From contig JAJYWC010000003.1 of NCBI GenBank assembly GCA_021791695.1, positions 1 to 64,000 on the forward strand: a stretch of DNA of 64,000 nucleotides. Reading direction: 5' to 3'. Positions within the stretch are counted from its first letter, which is position 1; every line of letters begins with the position of its first letter. The notes below the pieces were generated by a model. It worked only from the letters and a program-made list of their open reading frames with translations, did no database searches and was not told where the DNA came from. The translations under genes were made by a program, and so were the position numbers. Positions 42,690 through 51,687 of the stretch are shown here, piece by piece. This stretch comes from an archaeon. GTDB lineage: Archaea; Thermoproteota; Nitrososphaeria; Nitrososphaerales; Gagatemarchaeaceae.

Positions 42690-43109
42690 CTACGGAGCTG
42701 GCGTGAGTATGACCACGGGGATTTCGCGCTTCGTCTTTTTAGCGTATTCATCGTAGGCGGAGTACACGGCCGTCAGCCGCGGCCAGAGGCGGCTCCTCTC
42801 TTCGGGCGAAGCCACTCTGCCGCTGACCTTCCTCTTCTCCTTCCCGATCGTGACGACCGCCTCCGGACGGTGCATCAGGTTCACGAACCACTGAGGGTTC
42901 TTAGGGGCGCCGCCCGCCGACGCGACTGTCACGAGGTCCTCGCCGTCCGTGACATAGAGCACCGGGTTCGTCCTCTCCTTCCCACTCTTCGACCCGATGG
43001 TGGTGAGCAGCATGATTGGCGCCTTCTGCATATGGTTAGCGACGCGTCCGCCCGATGCGCGATACAGCAACATGACCATCCCGTTCATCAGCTGGACCGC
43101 CTTGACCAT
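42690..43109 (-). CDS. Ddn-like F420H2-dependent reductase family protein
   Basis: 139 residues. LLTTIGSKSGKERTNPVLYV, DLVTVASAGGAPKNPQWFVN and the closing VVILTP match the deazaflavin-dependent nitroreductase (Ddn) family, which uses coenzyme F420. Members reduce quinones or other small molecules. Confidence 0.85.
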   Translation of the reverse strand: MVKAVQLMNGMVMLLYRASGGRVANHMQKAPIMLLTTIGSKSGKERTNPVLYVTDGEDLVTVASAGGAPKNPQWFVNLMHRPEAVVTIGKEKRKVSGRVASPEERSRLWPRLTAVYSAYDEYAKKTKREIPVVILTPAP

Positions 43110-43207
43110 CTCGAACCTTCAGGGAGCCGACCAGGCAGGGATAAGATTGTGCCGGTCGGGTCGAACAACCCGTATCGTCTGAATGATTTATTAGTGGATT
43201 CAGGGCG

Positions 43208-44521
43208 ATGACCTCGTTGCCTCGAGGCAAGGTCTCATCCAACAGGGAGGCGGTTTCGAAGGTCAGGGAGCTCACGAAGGCGCAGCACAAGTGGCGCACG
43301 GAGTGCCTGCCGCTGATGTGTTCCGAGAACGCAATGAGCCCTACGGCCAGAGAGCTCCTCGCATCTGATTTTCAGGGGAGGTACGTGAACTCCCACGGAG
43401 AGTTCTATTTCACCGGAGGTCAGTACATCGAAGCCGTCGACAAGGTCGCAGAGGACCTGGCGAAGCAACTGTTCGATGCAGAATACGTCGAGCTGCACTC
43501 CCCCTCGGCGGCTATGGCCTGCCGTATCCCCATACTGGCACTGCTCAGGAGGAACGACCTTGTCCTCAGTCTTGTCCCGAAGGACGGCGGATTCCCCACG
43601 ATACAGCACATGCGGTGGTTGCACCGGCTGGTCCCGCTCAGGGTTGGCGCCCTCCCATACCTGCCGGAGGACGTGAACATCGATGCTGACGCAGCCGTCA
43701 AGCAGGTGAGAAAAGAGAAGCCGAGGGTGGTGGTGCTCGGCGCCACGTTCTTCCTGTTCCCGCATCCTGTCTCCGAGATCGCCGATGCCGCGCACGAAGT
43801 GGGTGCCACCGTCATCTATGATGCGGCGCAGGTCTTCGGTCTGGTCGCGGGCAGGCAGTTCCAGAGACCCTTTAAAGAGGGGGCGGACATCATCACGGGG
43901 AGCACCCACAAGACGCTGCCGGGTCCCATGGGAGGCATCATCCTGATGAGGAAGGACGGAGAGCTCGCGCGAGAGATAACGGCAATACAGCACGGGGCGA
44001 CCGGGATGGGCCATCCGAACCTGCGGCCCGTCCAGGCGGCGCTCTTCGCGGAGATGCTAGAGTTCGGGCAGGACTATGCGAAGCAGGTCATAAAGAACTC
44101 GCAGGCGCTCGCCCAGTCGCTCTCCGACAGAGGCTTCAGGGTCGTAGGCGAGAAGCACGGGTTCACAAAGTCACACATGCTGGTCATCGACGTCTCCAAG
44201 CTCGGCGGGTCGTACGCCGCTGCGAAGGTCCTTGAGAAGGCCAACATCACTGGCACGCCATCGGGGATACCCGGAAAGGACAAGGTCCTCTACGGCGGCA
44301 AGATCTCGGGAATCAGGTTCGGTCCCGAGGAGTCCGTCAGGCTGGGGATGGGCGAGTCGGAGATGGACGAGGCCGCCGAGTTCGTCGCTAGGGCGCTGGT
44401 CAAGAAGGAAGACCCGAAAAGGGTGGCGAAGGACATTGCAGAGTTCAGGCGGGAATACCAGACGATGCACTTCTCGTTCGACGACGGGGCGCCCGCCTAC
44501 GCATATGCCTCGGTACGCTAA
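43208..44521 (+). CDS. Serine hydroxymethyltransferase-like PLP enzyme
   Basis: 437 residues from ATG 43208, about 25 bases after GATTTATTAG. SENAMSP replaces the usual SENxxS, and the PLP lysine is Lys235 in GSTHKTLPGPMGG. The PLP-contact Asp205 is in YDAAQVFGL, where SHMT usually has D-x-A-H: His is Gln208 here. Overall length and order fit SHMT, but the substitutions suggest a different amino-acid substrate. It neighbours two amino-acid-type permeases. Confidence 0.7.
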   Translation: MTSLPRGKVSSNREAVSKVRELTKAQHKWRTECLPLMCSENAMSPTARELLASDFQGRYVNSHGEFYFTGGQYIEAVDKVAEDLAKQLFDAEYVELHSPSAAMACRIPILALLRRNDLVLSLVPKDGGFPTIQHMRWLHRLVPLRVGALPYLPEDVNIDADAAVKQVRKEKPRVVVLGATFFLFPHPVSEIADAAHEVGATVIYDAAQVFGLVAGRQFQRPFKEGADIITGSTHKTLPGPMGGIILMRKDGELAREITAIQHGATGMGHPNLRPVQAALFAEMLEFGQDYAKQVIKNSQALAQSLSDRGFRVVGEKHGFTKSHMLVIDVSKLGGSYAAAKVLEKANITGTPSGIPGKDKVLYGGKISGIRFGPEESVRLGMGESEMDEAAEFVARALVKKEDPKRVAKDIAEFRREYQTMHFSFDDGAPAYAYASVR

Positions 44522-44564
44522 GGCCCGGCAGGGCAGGGCTTCGATTGCTTGCTCCAGCGTAGGT

Positions 44565-46145
44565 CTATTCTGGCGGGATTTCGGAGTAGACCAGCTTTAG
44601 GTCGAAGCCCTTCGACTTCTGGTAGAAGTAGTTGACAGAATATACAGCGAGTCCGGATACGAAAATTACCCCCAACAGTAAATCAGCCTGAGGTGTCGAC
44701 GGACCTATCGACGGGGTCGTGACAGAGAAGTAGAAGTTTATCGCCATCAATATCATCGATATGAAGCCCACTAGGGAAACCAGCGGGATGGACCAGCGAC
44801 TTCCTGGCAGCGAGGCAGCGATATCCTTCTTCTTGTAAGGAAGAACGACGGCCGAAAGACTTGCAAGGAACCAAACCACACTCCAGATTGCGACACTGTT
44901 CAGAAAGAGACCTATGAAGGACGTGTATGTAGCTATGCCGAGGAAGACGATGGCGAGAAGGAAATTCAGAACCGTTGCGTTGATGGGATTGCGAACCCGT
45001 TCGCTGACCTTCGAGAAGGTCGTGGGGAAGGCGCGGTCGAATGAGAACGCGAATATATATCTCGTTGCGACGAGAAGGAACGCAGCCAGATTCCAGAAGA
45101 AGGTGAGGACCCATCCAAGCTGGACCACTGTGAGGACGAAGATGTTGTGATTGATCATTGAGATGAAAAGGGGCATCCAAGGTGGTGCCACGAGGGGCCA
45201 CTTCGAACCAAGAGCTAGAGAAGCCTGGATGAAGGGGTAGCCGACAAGATTGAGACTCAATACGGTCCCTATCACGTTGACGACCCAGGCGAAGATCAAA
45301 GAACCAACTATAGCGAGCACCATACTACGTCTAACGTTCTTCACCTCGCCCGCAGCCGCTGCGGAGTAGTTCTGGCCGTTGAACAGCAAGACCGCGAGAG
45401 GGGTACTTAGGAGTGTAATTCCAGTAGCTATCGGGACATACTTGAACCCGTTCGCCGCTGCCTCGCTGATGACACCATTGTAGCTGAGACTGGTTCCCGC
45501 GAACCCGTTCACTGCATTCACAAAGTCCGCATGGGAGGCACTCGCGAGTACGAAAAACGAGGCGAACGTCCCGGCCATTATGAGAATAAAAAGGGCCGCC
45601 ATCACGCGCGTGAAAATCTTCGGCCGGAGCATCGTGATTAGAAACGAGACCGCTATTAGGAACAGACCGAGAGCGAATATGTCTGACGTACTACCGACGA
45701 TCGTCGATGAGAGATTGATCAGTGACATATTGTTGAGCCCGTAGCCGAACGCCGCGAGAGTGTCGGGCACTATCACCGAGCCGAATACCACTCCCTCTGT
45801 CCCGAATATCGCTATGATCGCAACCCAGAATCCCCATCCCGACATGAATCCTACGATGGGGTTCACGAGCCGTGTTATCCAGACGTAGTCTCCGCCCGAG
45901 CGCGGCATTCCCGTCGCCATCAGAACGTAGACAATGGCGAGCGGCAGGGTGAACAAAAGTCCCAAGTGCTCAGAAGTAACGATGTCGGCCCCTGGGTCAG
46001 CGCTCGCAACGAAAGCAATCTGGGAGGAGTACGACCACACACTAGGAAGTACTACGGCGGAGCTGATGAGAAAGGCGTCAAACCAAGAGAAATCACGGAC
46101 AAGACCAGTTGCCTCCCTCGCGAATATCTTTGGCGAATGCGCCAA
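44565..46145 (-). CDS. APC family amino acid permease
   Basis: 526 residues from TTG 46145, about 36 bases after GTTTATTATTGG (the frame extends upstream into the promoter). About 12 membrane helices; the N-terminus FAREATGLVRDFSWFDAF and LLFTLPLAIVYVLMATGMPR with a later SGGDYVW fit the APC superfamily. It shares the start block and the last residues (EIPPE) with the permease at 47459, so they are paralogues. Confidence 0.8.
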   Translation of the reverse strand: MAHSPKIFAREATGLVRDFSWFDAFLISSAVVLPSVWSYSSQIAFVASADPGADIVTSEHLGLLFTLPLAIVYVLMATGMPRSGGDYVWITRLVNPIVGFMSGWGFWVAIIAIFGTEGVVFGSVIVPDTLAAFGYGLNNMSLINLSSTIVGSTSDIFALGLFLIAVSFLITMLRPKIFTRVMAALFILIMAGTFASFFVLASASHADFVNAVNGFAGTSLSYNGVISEAAANGFKYVPIATGITLLSTPLAVLLFNGQNYSAAAAGEVKNVRRSMVLAIVGSLIFAWVVNVIGTVLSLNLVGYPFIQASLALGSKWPLVAPPWMPLFISMINHNIFVLTVVQLGWVLTFFWNLAAFLLVATRYIFAFSFDRAFPTTFSKVSERVRNPINATVLNFLLAIVFLGIATYTSFIGLFLNSVAIWSVVWFLASLSAVVLPYKKKDIAASLPGSRWSIPLVSLVGFISMILMAINFYFSVTTPSIGPSTPQADLLLGVIFVSGLAVYSVNYFYQKSKGFDLKLVYSEIPPE

Positions 46146-46234
46146 ATGACGATGCTCGCGGTAAGTGGGATCATGCCAATAATAAACGTTCTTGGGCGTC
46201 GTTCCATCGAGGGACAATAGACGACGAGGCAATC

Positions 46235-47265
46235 TCAGGGGACCATGAGGACTTTGACAGCCTCTTTGGCGAGTACCAACTGGAATGCAAGTTCAATCTG
46301 TTCCAGCGGAAGCTTGTTCGAGACTATCCTGTCGGCATGCACTTTTCCAGACGAAATCAAATCGATCGCCCTTTCGTAGGTGAGCCACGTGTAGTCGAAG
46401 CTCCCCGTGACCCTGAGGGATTTTCCGACTATGAGCGAGGAACTGATGGTGGAGGACTCCAGAGTCGCGCCGACGAGGCATACTTGACCATCCTTCCGGC
46501 ACAATTTCAGCGACTGCTCGAGCGCGGTGGGGTTTCCGCTAGCCTCCAGGACTGCATCAGCCCCGAGATTACCGGTAATCCCGTAGACCTTCTCCACTGA
46601 ATCCTCTTCATCAACATTGATGACATAATCAGCACCATCTCTCTCGCAAGGTCGAGTCTCTTTTTGTGACGGCCAGCTGTCACTACCGTTCCGTAGCCGA
46701 GCGACCGGGCGACTGCTGTGGCAAGTAGTCCTATCGGGCCCGCCCCAAGTATCACTATGGTATCCCTGATTCCCAAATCGAACCTTTCGAACGGGTGTAA
46801 TGCCGCCGAAAGAGGTTCGACCAACGAGCCTTGTTCGTACGTCATCGAATCGGGCAACAAGTGTAGGTCATATGCCGGGACTGCCACGTATTCGGCATAA
46901 GCACCATCACGGTCCACGCCTATCTCTCTGATCGAAGTGCAGAAGACTCGTTGCCCGGTTTTGCAGAAGTAACAATGTCCGCAGGTTACCGTGATCTCCG
47001 CGCATACTCTGTCGCCTATCTTGAAGTCATGGACGTTGTCTCCCATCGATTCTATCGATCCTGAGAACTCGTGACCCGGAATGAATGGGATCGGAAGCTT
47101 TGGAAGGTTACCGATGTCGTGTCCCCTGTAAATGTGGATGTCGCTACCGCAGATGCCGACTGACCTAACCCGAAGCACGACCTCATCAGCCGACCTACGA
47201 GGAGGGTCGAGACCCTCCTTGAATTCAATTCCGGGCCCGGGCTTTGTCTTCACACCCGCTTTCAA
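46235..47265 (-). pseudogene. Zinc-dependent MDR dehydrogenase (sorbitol/threonine DH type), frameshifted
   Basis: From 47265 the frame encodes the GroES-like domain with catalytic-zinc Cys in VGICGSDIH, GHEFSG, a structural zinc lobe CGHCYFCKTGQRVFC, and QGSLVEPLSAALH. A Rossmann motif (VILGAGPIGLLA) follows. At about 46635 the frame breaks. The alternative frame carries GADYVINVDEEDSVEKV and the rest of the protein to 46235. One extra G in ATGG(T) would restore a normal protein of about 343 residues. It is either inactive or a base-calling error. Confidence 0.75.
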
Positions 47266-47458
47266 TGAAACTCGAGTGGAAGCCGTAGCTGGTTTTTCTT
47301 AAGAGTTTCAACCAGTCGGCCTTGGCGAAGAGCATCCATCTTCACTGCAAATCGCACTCAGGGCGGGGGACAGTTTATCGCATAGTTCTTTACTAAAGCA
47401 TATATATCATTCATGTTCCTCAAGAACATTAGAACTCGCGAACGCGAGGAAACGCGAA

Positions 47459-49051
47459 ATGGCACAGAAGACCTTCCTGAGGGAGGCCACCGGCCTCGTT
47501 CGTGACTTCGGCACGATTGACGCCCTTCTCTTCGCAATCGGCGCAATAATCGGTCCGTTCTGGGTCGTAGGCTTCAGCTCGGAGTGGTATCTTTTCCCGG
47601 GTGTAAACATCCCGGCGTCTCTCATCATAGTCTCGTTCCTTGGTCTGGCGAATGGAGTCTACTACATATTGATCACCTCCGTGATTCCGAGAAGCGCGGG
47701 CGGCAGCTATGGCGCGCTCAGCAGAGCAGTCCATCCTCTGCTCGGCATGGTGATGAGCCTCATATTCTCAGCCGGTCTTCTGCTGAACATCGGCTTCATC
47801 GCCGACATCACCTTCTCGGTAGGAATCGCGTCGCCGCTCACCTCCTATGCTACGGTCACCGGCAACACTGGCCTCGCCTCCCTGGCGACGACCCTAGCCA
47901 CACCTACAGTCGTTTTCGGTATAGGGACTGTCTTCATAGTACTGATTGCGCTCATAGCGGCGGCCGGCACCAGAGCGATAATCCTCGCCAACAAGATCGC
48001 GTTCGTAGTTGGGACGGCCGGCATCCTGGCTCTGATTGGGATACTGGTGACGACGACGACCGCTCACTTTCAGACAGTCGTGAACGGGTTCGCGGGTTCG
48101 AATGTCTATCAGAATATCACCAGTACCGCTCCCGCGGTTGGGATGAAGATTCCTTCGAGCTGGGTGGAACCAACGATCCTCTCGCTGCCAGTCTCGTTCT
48201 TCATCATCCTCGGCTACGCGTTCAACACTTACTACGCTGGTGAGATCAGGAGGGTCACCAGGAGTATGACCATCGCCGTAGTGGGCGCCATCATCTTCGC
48301 CGGTGGCTTCTTCTCGCTGCTGGCGTGGTTGATGGAGTACAGCTTCGGCAGCAACTTCATCGTGGCAGCGAACTACCTGTTCAACGAGGCCCCGTCGAAA
48401 TACCCGTTGAGCATAGCCCCTTATGTAAATTCCCTCGCGGCGCTGGTCGACAGCAACCCGCTGGTCAACATACTGATCATGGCTAACTTCGTGGCATGGG
48501 GCTACTTCCTGATAATCAACTTCATCTTCATCCCATCGCGCAACTTCCTAGCCTATTCGATGGACGGGGTCTTCCCAGCGAGGCTCGGGGCGGTGAGTGA
48601 CCGCTACCACAGTCCGGTAGTCTCGATAGCCGTCTGCTCGCTGATAGGAATCGGCGCACTGGCATTTCTCGTCTATCTGCCGACTGTGGGCGGCGCCGTC
48701 AACGTGACATACCTCATAATCGGCGGTACGGCACTGGACGGGCTGGCCGGTGTCGCGCTGGTCCTGAGGAAGAAGAGGACTTTCGAAGAGGCTCCGCCAA
48801 TCGCTAAGAAGAAGGTGGCCGGCATCCCTGTCATAGCGATTCTGGGCGCGTACAGCGTGGTCTTCATCCTGTCCCTGATTGCGCTCGCTCTCTTCAACCC
48901 AGTCATAATCGGTCCGCTCGGACTGGTCACCGATGTGACCACCATGCTTGCCATCCTGGTAGCCGTCGTGAGCTACTTCGGGATGAAACAATACAACAAG
49001 CGCAGAGGCATCGACGTCAATCTGGCCTTCAAAGAGATACCTCCGGAGTAA
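47459..49051 (+). CDS. APC family amino acid permease, paralogue
   Basis: 530 residues, about 12 membrane helices. FLREATGLVRDFGTIDALLF at the start and FKEIPPE at the end match the permease at 44565-46145. PRSAGGSYGALSR is the helix 2 loop typical of APC transporters. A strong TATA-like CATATATATC lies about 55 bases upstream, so this message may have a leader. Confidence 0.82.
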   Translation: MAQKTFLREATGLVRDFGTIDALLFAIGAIIGPFWVVGFSSEWYLFPGVNIPASLIIVSFLGLANGVYYILITSVIPRSAGGSYGALSRAVHPLLGMVMSLIFSAGLLLNIGFIADITFSVGIASPLTSYATVTGNTGLASLATTLATPTVVFGIGTVFIVLIALIAAAGTRAIILANKIAFVVGTAGILALIGILVTTTTAHFQTVVNGFAGSNVYQNITSTAPAVGMKIPSSWVEPTILSLPVSFFIILGYAFNTYYAGEIRRVTRSMTIAVVGAIIFAGGFFSLLAWLMEYSFGSNFIVAANYLFNEAPSKYPLSIAPYVNSLAALVDSNPLVNILIMANFVAWGYFLIINFIFIPSRNFLAYSMDGVFPARLGAVSDRYHSPVVSIAVCSLIGIGALAFLVYLPTVGGAVNVTYLIIGGTALDGLAGVALVLRKKRTFEEAPPIAKKKVAGIPVIAILGAYSVVFILSLIALALFNPVIIGPLGLVTDVTTMLAILVAVVSYFGMKQYNKRRGIDVNLAFKEIPPE

Positions 49052-49104
49052 TCCGGGGGCTCTGCAATATTTAACTAGCAAACTACCAACCATCCTACTG
49101 GAAA

Positions 49105-49878
49105 TTGAGGAAGGTCCATGTACTGCCTGTGGGGCACGAAATGGGTGACAAGGGCGGCATCACCCTTCTGAAAGACATCGGCAAGACAATCGAGATTCCT
49201 TACCATAGCTATCTTATCGAAGACCCTGAAGCGAACATCCTTGTCGATACCAGTTCCTCCGTCAGATGGAAGGAACTCCATCCGGTGGCCTTGTCCAAGT
49301 TCTGGCCGGTCCACATGAAGGTCAGCGAGCGTCCGAACAGGGTGCTGGAGCGCATCGGTTTCTCCCCCGACGACATCGATTACGTGGTCAACACGCACCT
49401 GCACTATGACCACTGTGGAAATAACGCGTTATTCCCGAAGGCGACGTTCTTGGTCCAAGAGGACGAGCTGTTGCATGCGAGCTCTCCGAGCTGGTGGGAG
49501 GCGTTCCCATACGTGAAAAAAGTGTTCGATGTCGCAGGACTCAAGTACAAGTCGCTGAAGGGCGATTTTCAGGTCGTGCCGGGAGTAACTGCGATTCAGA
49601 CACCAGGGCACACAGAGGGGCACCAGTCTGTGGTGGTCGAACTCGAGAGAAGCGGCGTTGTAGTCCTTGCGGGAGATGCAATATACGTAAGGGAGAACCT
49701 TGAGGACCCCATCCTCCCCGGGCTGTACGTTGATGCCCGTATGTACGCTGAATCCATGCAGAGAATCAAGGACATCGTCAAGAAACGGAACGGTACGTTG
49801 CTACTCTCTCATTCGCGCGAATATCTTTCTCCGAAGGGCTGGAAGAAGCTTCGGCCAGGCGTCTCCACCTTCGACTGA
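49105..49878 (+). CDS. Metallo-beta-lactamase-fold hydrolase (lactonase-like)
   Basis: 257 residues from TTG 49105. The metal motif is NTHLHYDHCGNN, with further ligands in PGHTEGHQ and LAGDAIY and a late SH (LLLSHSREY). The layout is that of the AHL-lactonase branch of the fold. The context of permeases and dehydrogenases suggests a catabolic lactone or ester rather than quorum quenching. Confidence 0.82.
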   Translation: MRKVHVLPVGHEMGDKGGITLLKDIGKTIEIPYHSYLIEDPEANILVDTSSSVRWKELHPVALSKFWPVHMKVSERPNRVLERIGFSPDDIDYVVNTHLHYDHCGNNALFPKATFLVQEDELLHASSPSWWEAFPYVKKVFDVAGLKYKSLKGDFQVVPGVTAIQTPGHTEGHQSVVVELERSGVVVLAGDAIYVRENLEDPILPGLYVDARMYAESMQRIKDIVKKRNGTLLLSHSREYLSPKGWKKLRPGVSTFD

Positions 49879-49901
49879 TTACGGGACCATCTCCTTTCTG
49901 G

Positions 49902-50447
49902 CTATTCCTGAAAGCCCGTATAGCCTGAAAAGAGTGAGAACACCCCATCGTCGACATTCATAATCAAGCCGTTTGCATAATCCGATTCTGCAGAAGCTAA
50001 GAAGAGGGTTGCGTTAGCTTGCTCGTCGGGAGAGGACGGCCTACCGAGCGGGATCCGCTTCGCCCGCATGTCTAGGTATGCCTTCTTGTAATTGTCGCTG
50101 ACGAGCGTGGTGAGCGTGGTTCGCGGACACAGACAGTTCACGTTTACGCCATGTCTTCCAAAATCGATAGCGAGAGTTCTTGTTATCCCAACGACTCCTT
50201 GCTTGGGCGCAACGTAGCCTATCGAGCTGGGGATTCCGACGGTCCCCGCCATGGAGTGCGACGATATTCGACTTCCCCCAGCGGCCATGAACCCCGCTGG
50301 GCTGCTAAAGCCCCTGAGATGATGGCTGCCGGTCAACTGCTTATCTGAATCTGCACATTTTGCCTTGAATGACTCGAGCATCCGCATGGTGTCCTCGTAG
50401 CCGTTACCGGGAGGGAAGTGCAACTTTGAACGAACGTTGCGACTCAT
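49902..50447 (-). pseudogene. Truncated short-chain dehydrogenase
   Basis: The C-terminal half of an SDR is clear: Tyr/Lys in GYVAPKQGVVG, GVNVNCLCP, and the end SDYANGLIMNVDDG. The N-terminal cofactor loop (TGxxxGIG) and NNAG motif are missing; the first 70 residues of the frame are not SDR-like. It looks like a decayed copy of the SDR type at 30604 or 39863. Confidence 0.6.
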
Positions 50448-50520
50448 TTTGAAATTTGCCGTGTCTCAGGGCTTCTCGGCTCGGATTGTCGGTTGTTCTC
50501 TGCGGTTGAGGTAACCGAGC

Positions 50521-51678
50521 TCAGCTTTCCACCTTGCACATCACGTACTCACCGAAGCCTACGATGACCCGGACGTAGCCTTCGAGAGACCTGTCGACCA
50601 GGGCGTCGCCGGTGTCGACAAGAAGAGGTCTCCCGTTCAGCGATGCGAGCTTCTCCTTGCTCGCGACGACGATTATGTTGTCCTTACCGACCCTACCGAC
50701 TATCTTCCCGCTCAGCTGCTGGTTGCCCCTCCCGAAGATGTATCCCTGCCCTCCGATCGGCGTGACGATTATCTTCGCTGGCTTGTCGCGCCCCATCAGG
50801 AGGCCCAGCTGCTTCTCGTTGACGTCTCTCGCTACGACCCTACCGCCGACCACCACGTCGACACCAAGAAGCGTCTTCTCCAGGTGGAGCTGAGCGAGGA
50901 TGTCTCTGGTGGTCGTTCCGGGACCGAATATGTAAAGGCAGGCCTTGTCCATGGTACGGAAGAGCTCGGTCGCGATCCCCTGGACCACCTGTTTCTCCGT
51001 GCGCGTCCCGCCCGACTTGGCGCTCTGCAGGTGCTGGCTTTCGCGAGGGACACGCAAGTAGCCGTAGAGGCGCGCGTTCAGGAAGCCCTTCCTGAACGAA
51101 ACCTCATCGATGTCCATGACCTCGCCCTCGGTGGTGTCGCCCGCCGGACTCCGCAGGAACCTCATGGTGACATCTCCGGCGACTCTCGGGGTGATGGCAA
51201 AAACCGCCGAGTGCATCTTGACTCCGGCGGGCACACCAAGAACCGTGACGTCCCGCCCCACCACCCTGTAGATGTCGCGCGCAGTCCCATCTCCGCCGGC
51301 GAAGAGGAGGAGGTCCACCCCGAGCTTCACCATCTCTTTCGCCGCTCTCTCGGTGTCCGCCGAGCTGGTCTGTCCGGGTCTTATCGTGCCGATGACCTTG
51401 GGCAGAAATCCGGCGTCCCTTAGGATGTCTTCGCCCATCTCTCCAGGGAAAGAGATGACGTCGATCTCGTCCTTCATCGGGGCGAGCACCCTGAGCGCTT
51501 CGAAGGCCCTGCGGGGAGACTCCGGCTCGGCGCCAAGTCTGAGCGCCTCTCTCGTGACTTCAGCGCCGTCGGTGCCCTTGAGTCCGACGCGGCCTCCCAT
51601 ACCAGCTACTGGGTTCACGAGGACGCCGAGCTTCCTCCTCGCGGGCTCACCAGTGCTGCGCTTTCTCTGCGAGGACAA
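50521..51678 (-). CDS. AcoX-like ATP-NAD kinase family protein
   Basis: 385 residues. The NAD-kinase core GGDGTARDIY is in LLFAGGDGTA, preceded by LVNPVAGMGGRVGLKGTDG, the AcoX-type N-terminus, and followed by GVPAGVKMHSAVFA. AcoX proteins are NAD-kinase homologues of uncertain substrate. It follows gcvPB after 9 bases and is probably in its operon. Confidence 0.78.
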   Translation of the reverse strand: MSSQRKRSTGEPARRKLGVLVNPVAGMGGRVGLKGTDGAEVTREALRLGAEPESPRRAFEALRVLAPMKDEIDVISFPGEMGEDILRDAGFLPKVIGTIRPGQTSSADTERAAKEMVKLGVDLLLFAGGDGTARDIYRVVGRDVTVLGVPAGVKMHSAVFAITPRVAGDVTMRFLRSPAGDTTEGEVMDIDEVSFRKGFLNARLYGYLRVPRESQHLQSAKSGGTRTEKQVVQGIATELFRTMDKACLYIFGPGTTTRDILAQLHLEKTLLGVDVVVGGRVVARDVNEKQLGLLMGRDKPAKIIVTPIGGQGYIFGRGNQQLSGKIVGRVGKDNIIVVASKEKLASLNGRPLLVDTGDALVDRSLEGYVRVIVGFGEYVMCKVES

Positions 51679-51687
51679 GCACTCCGA

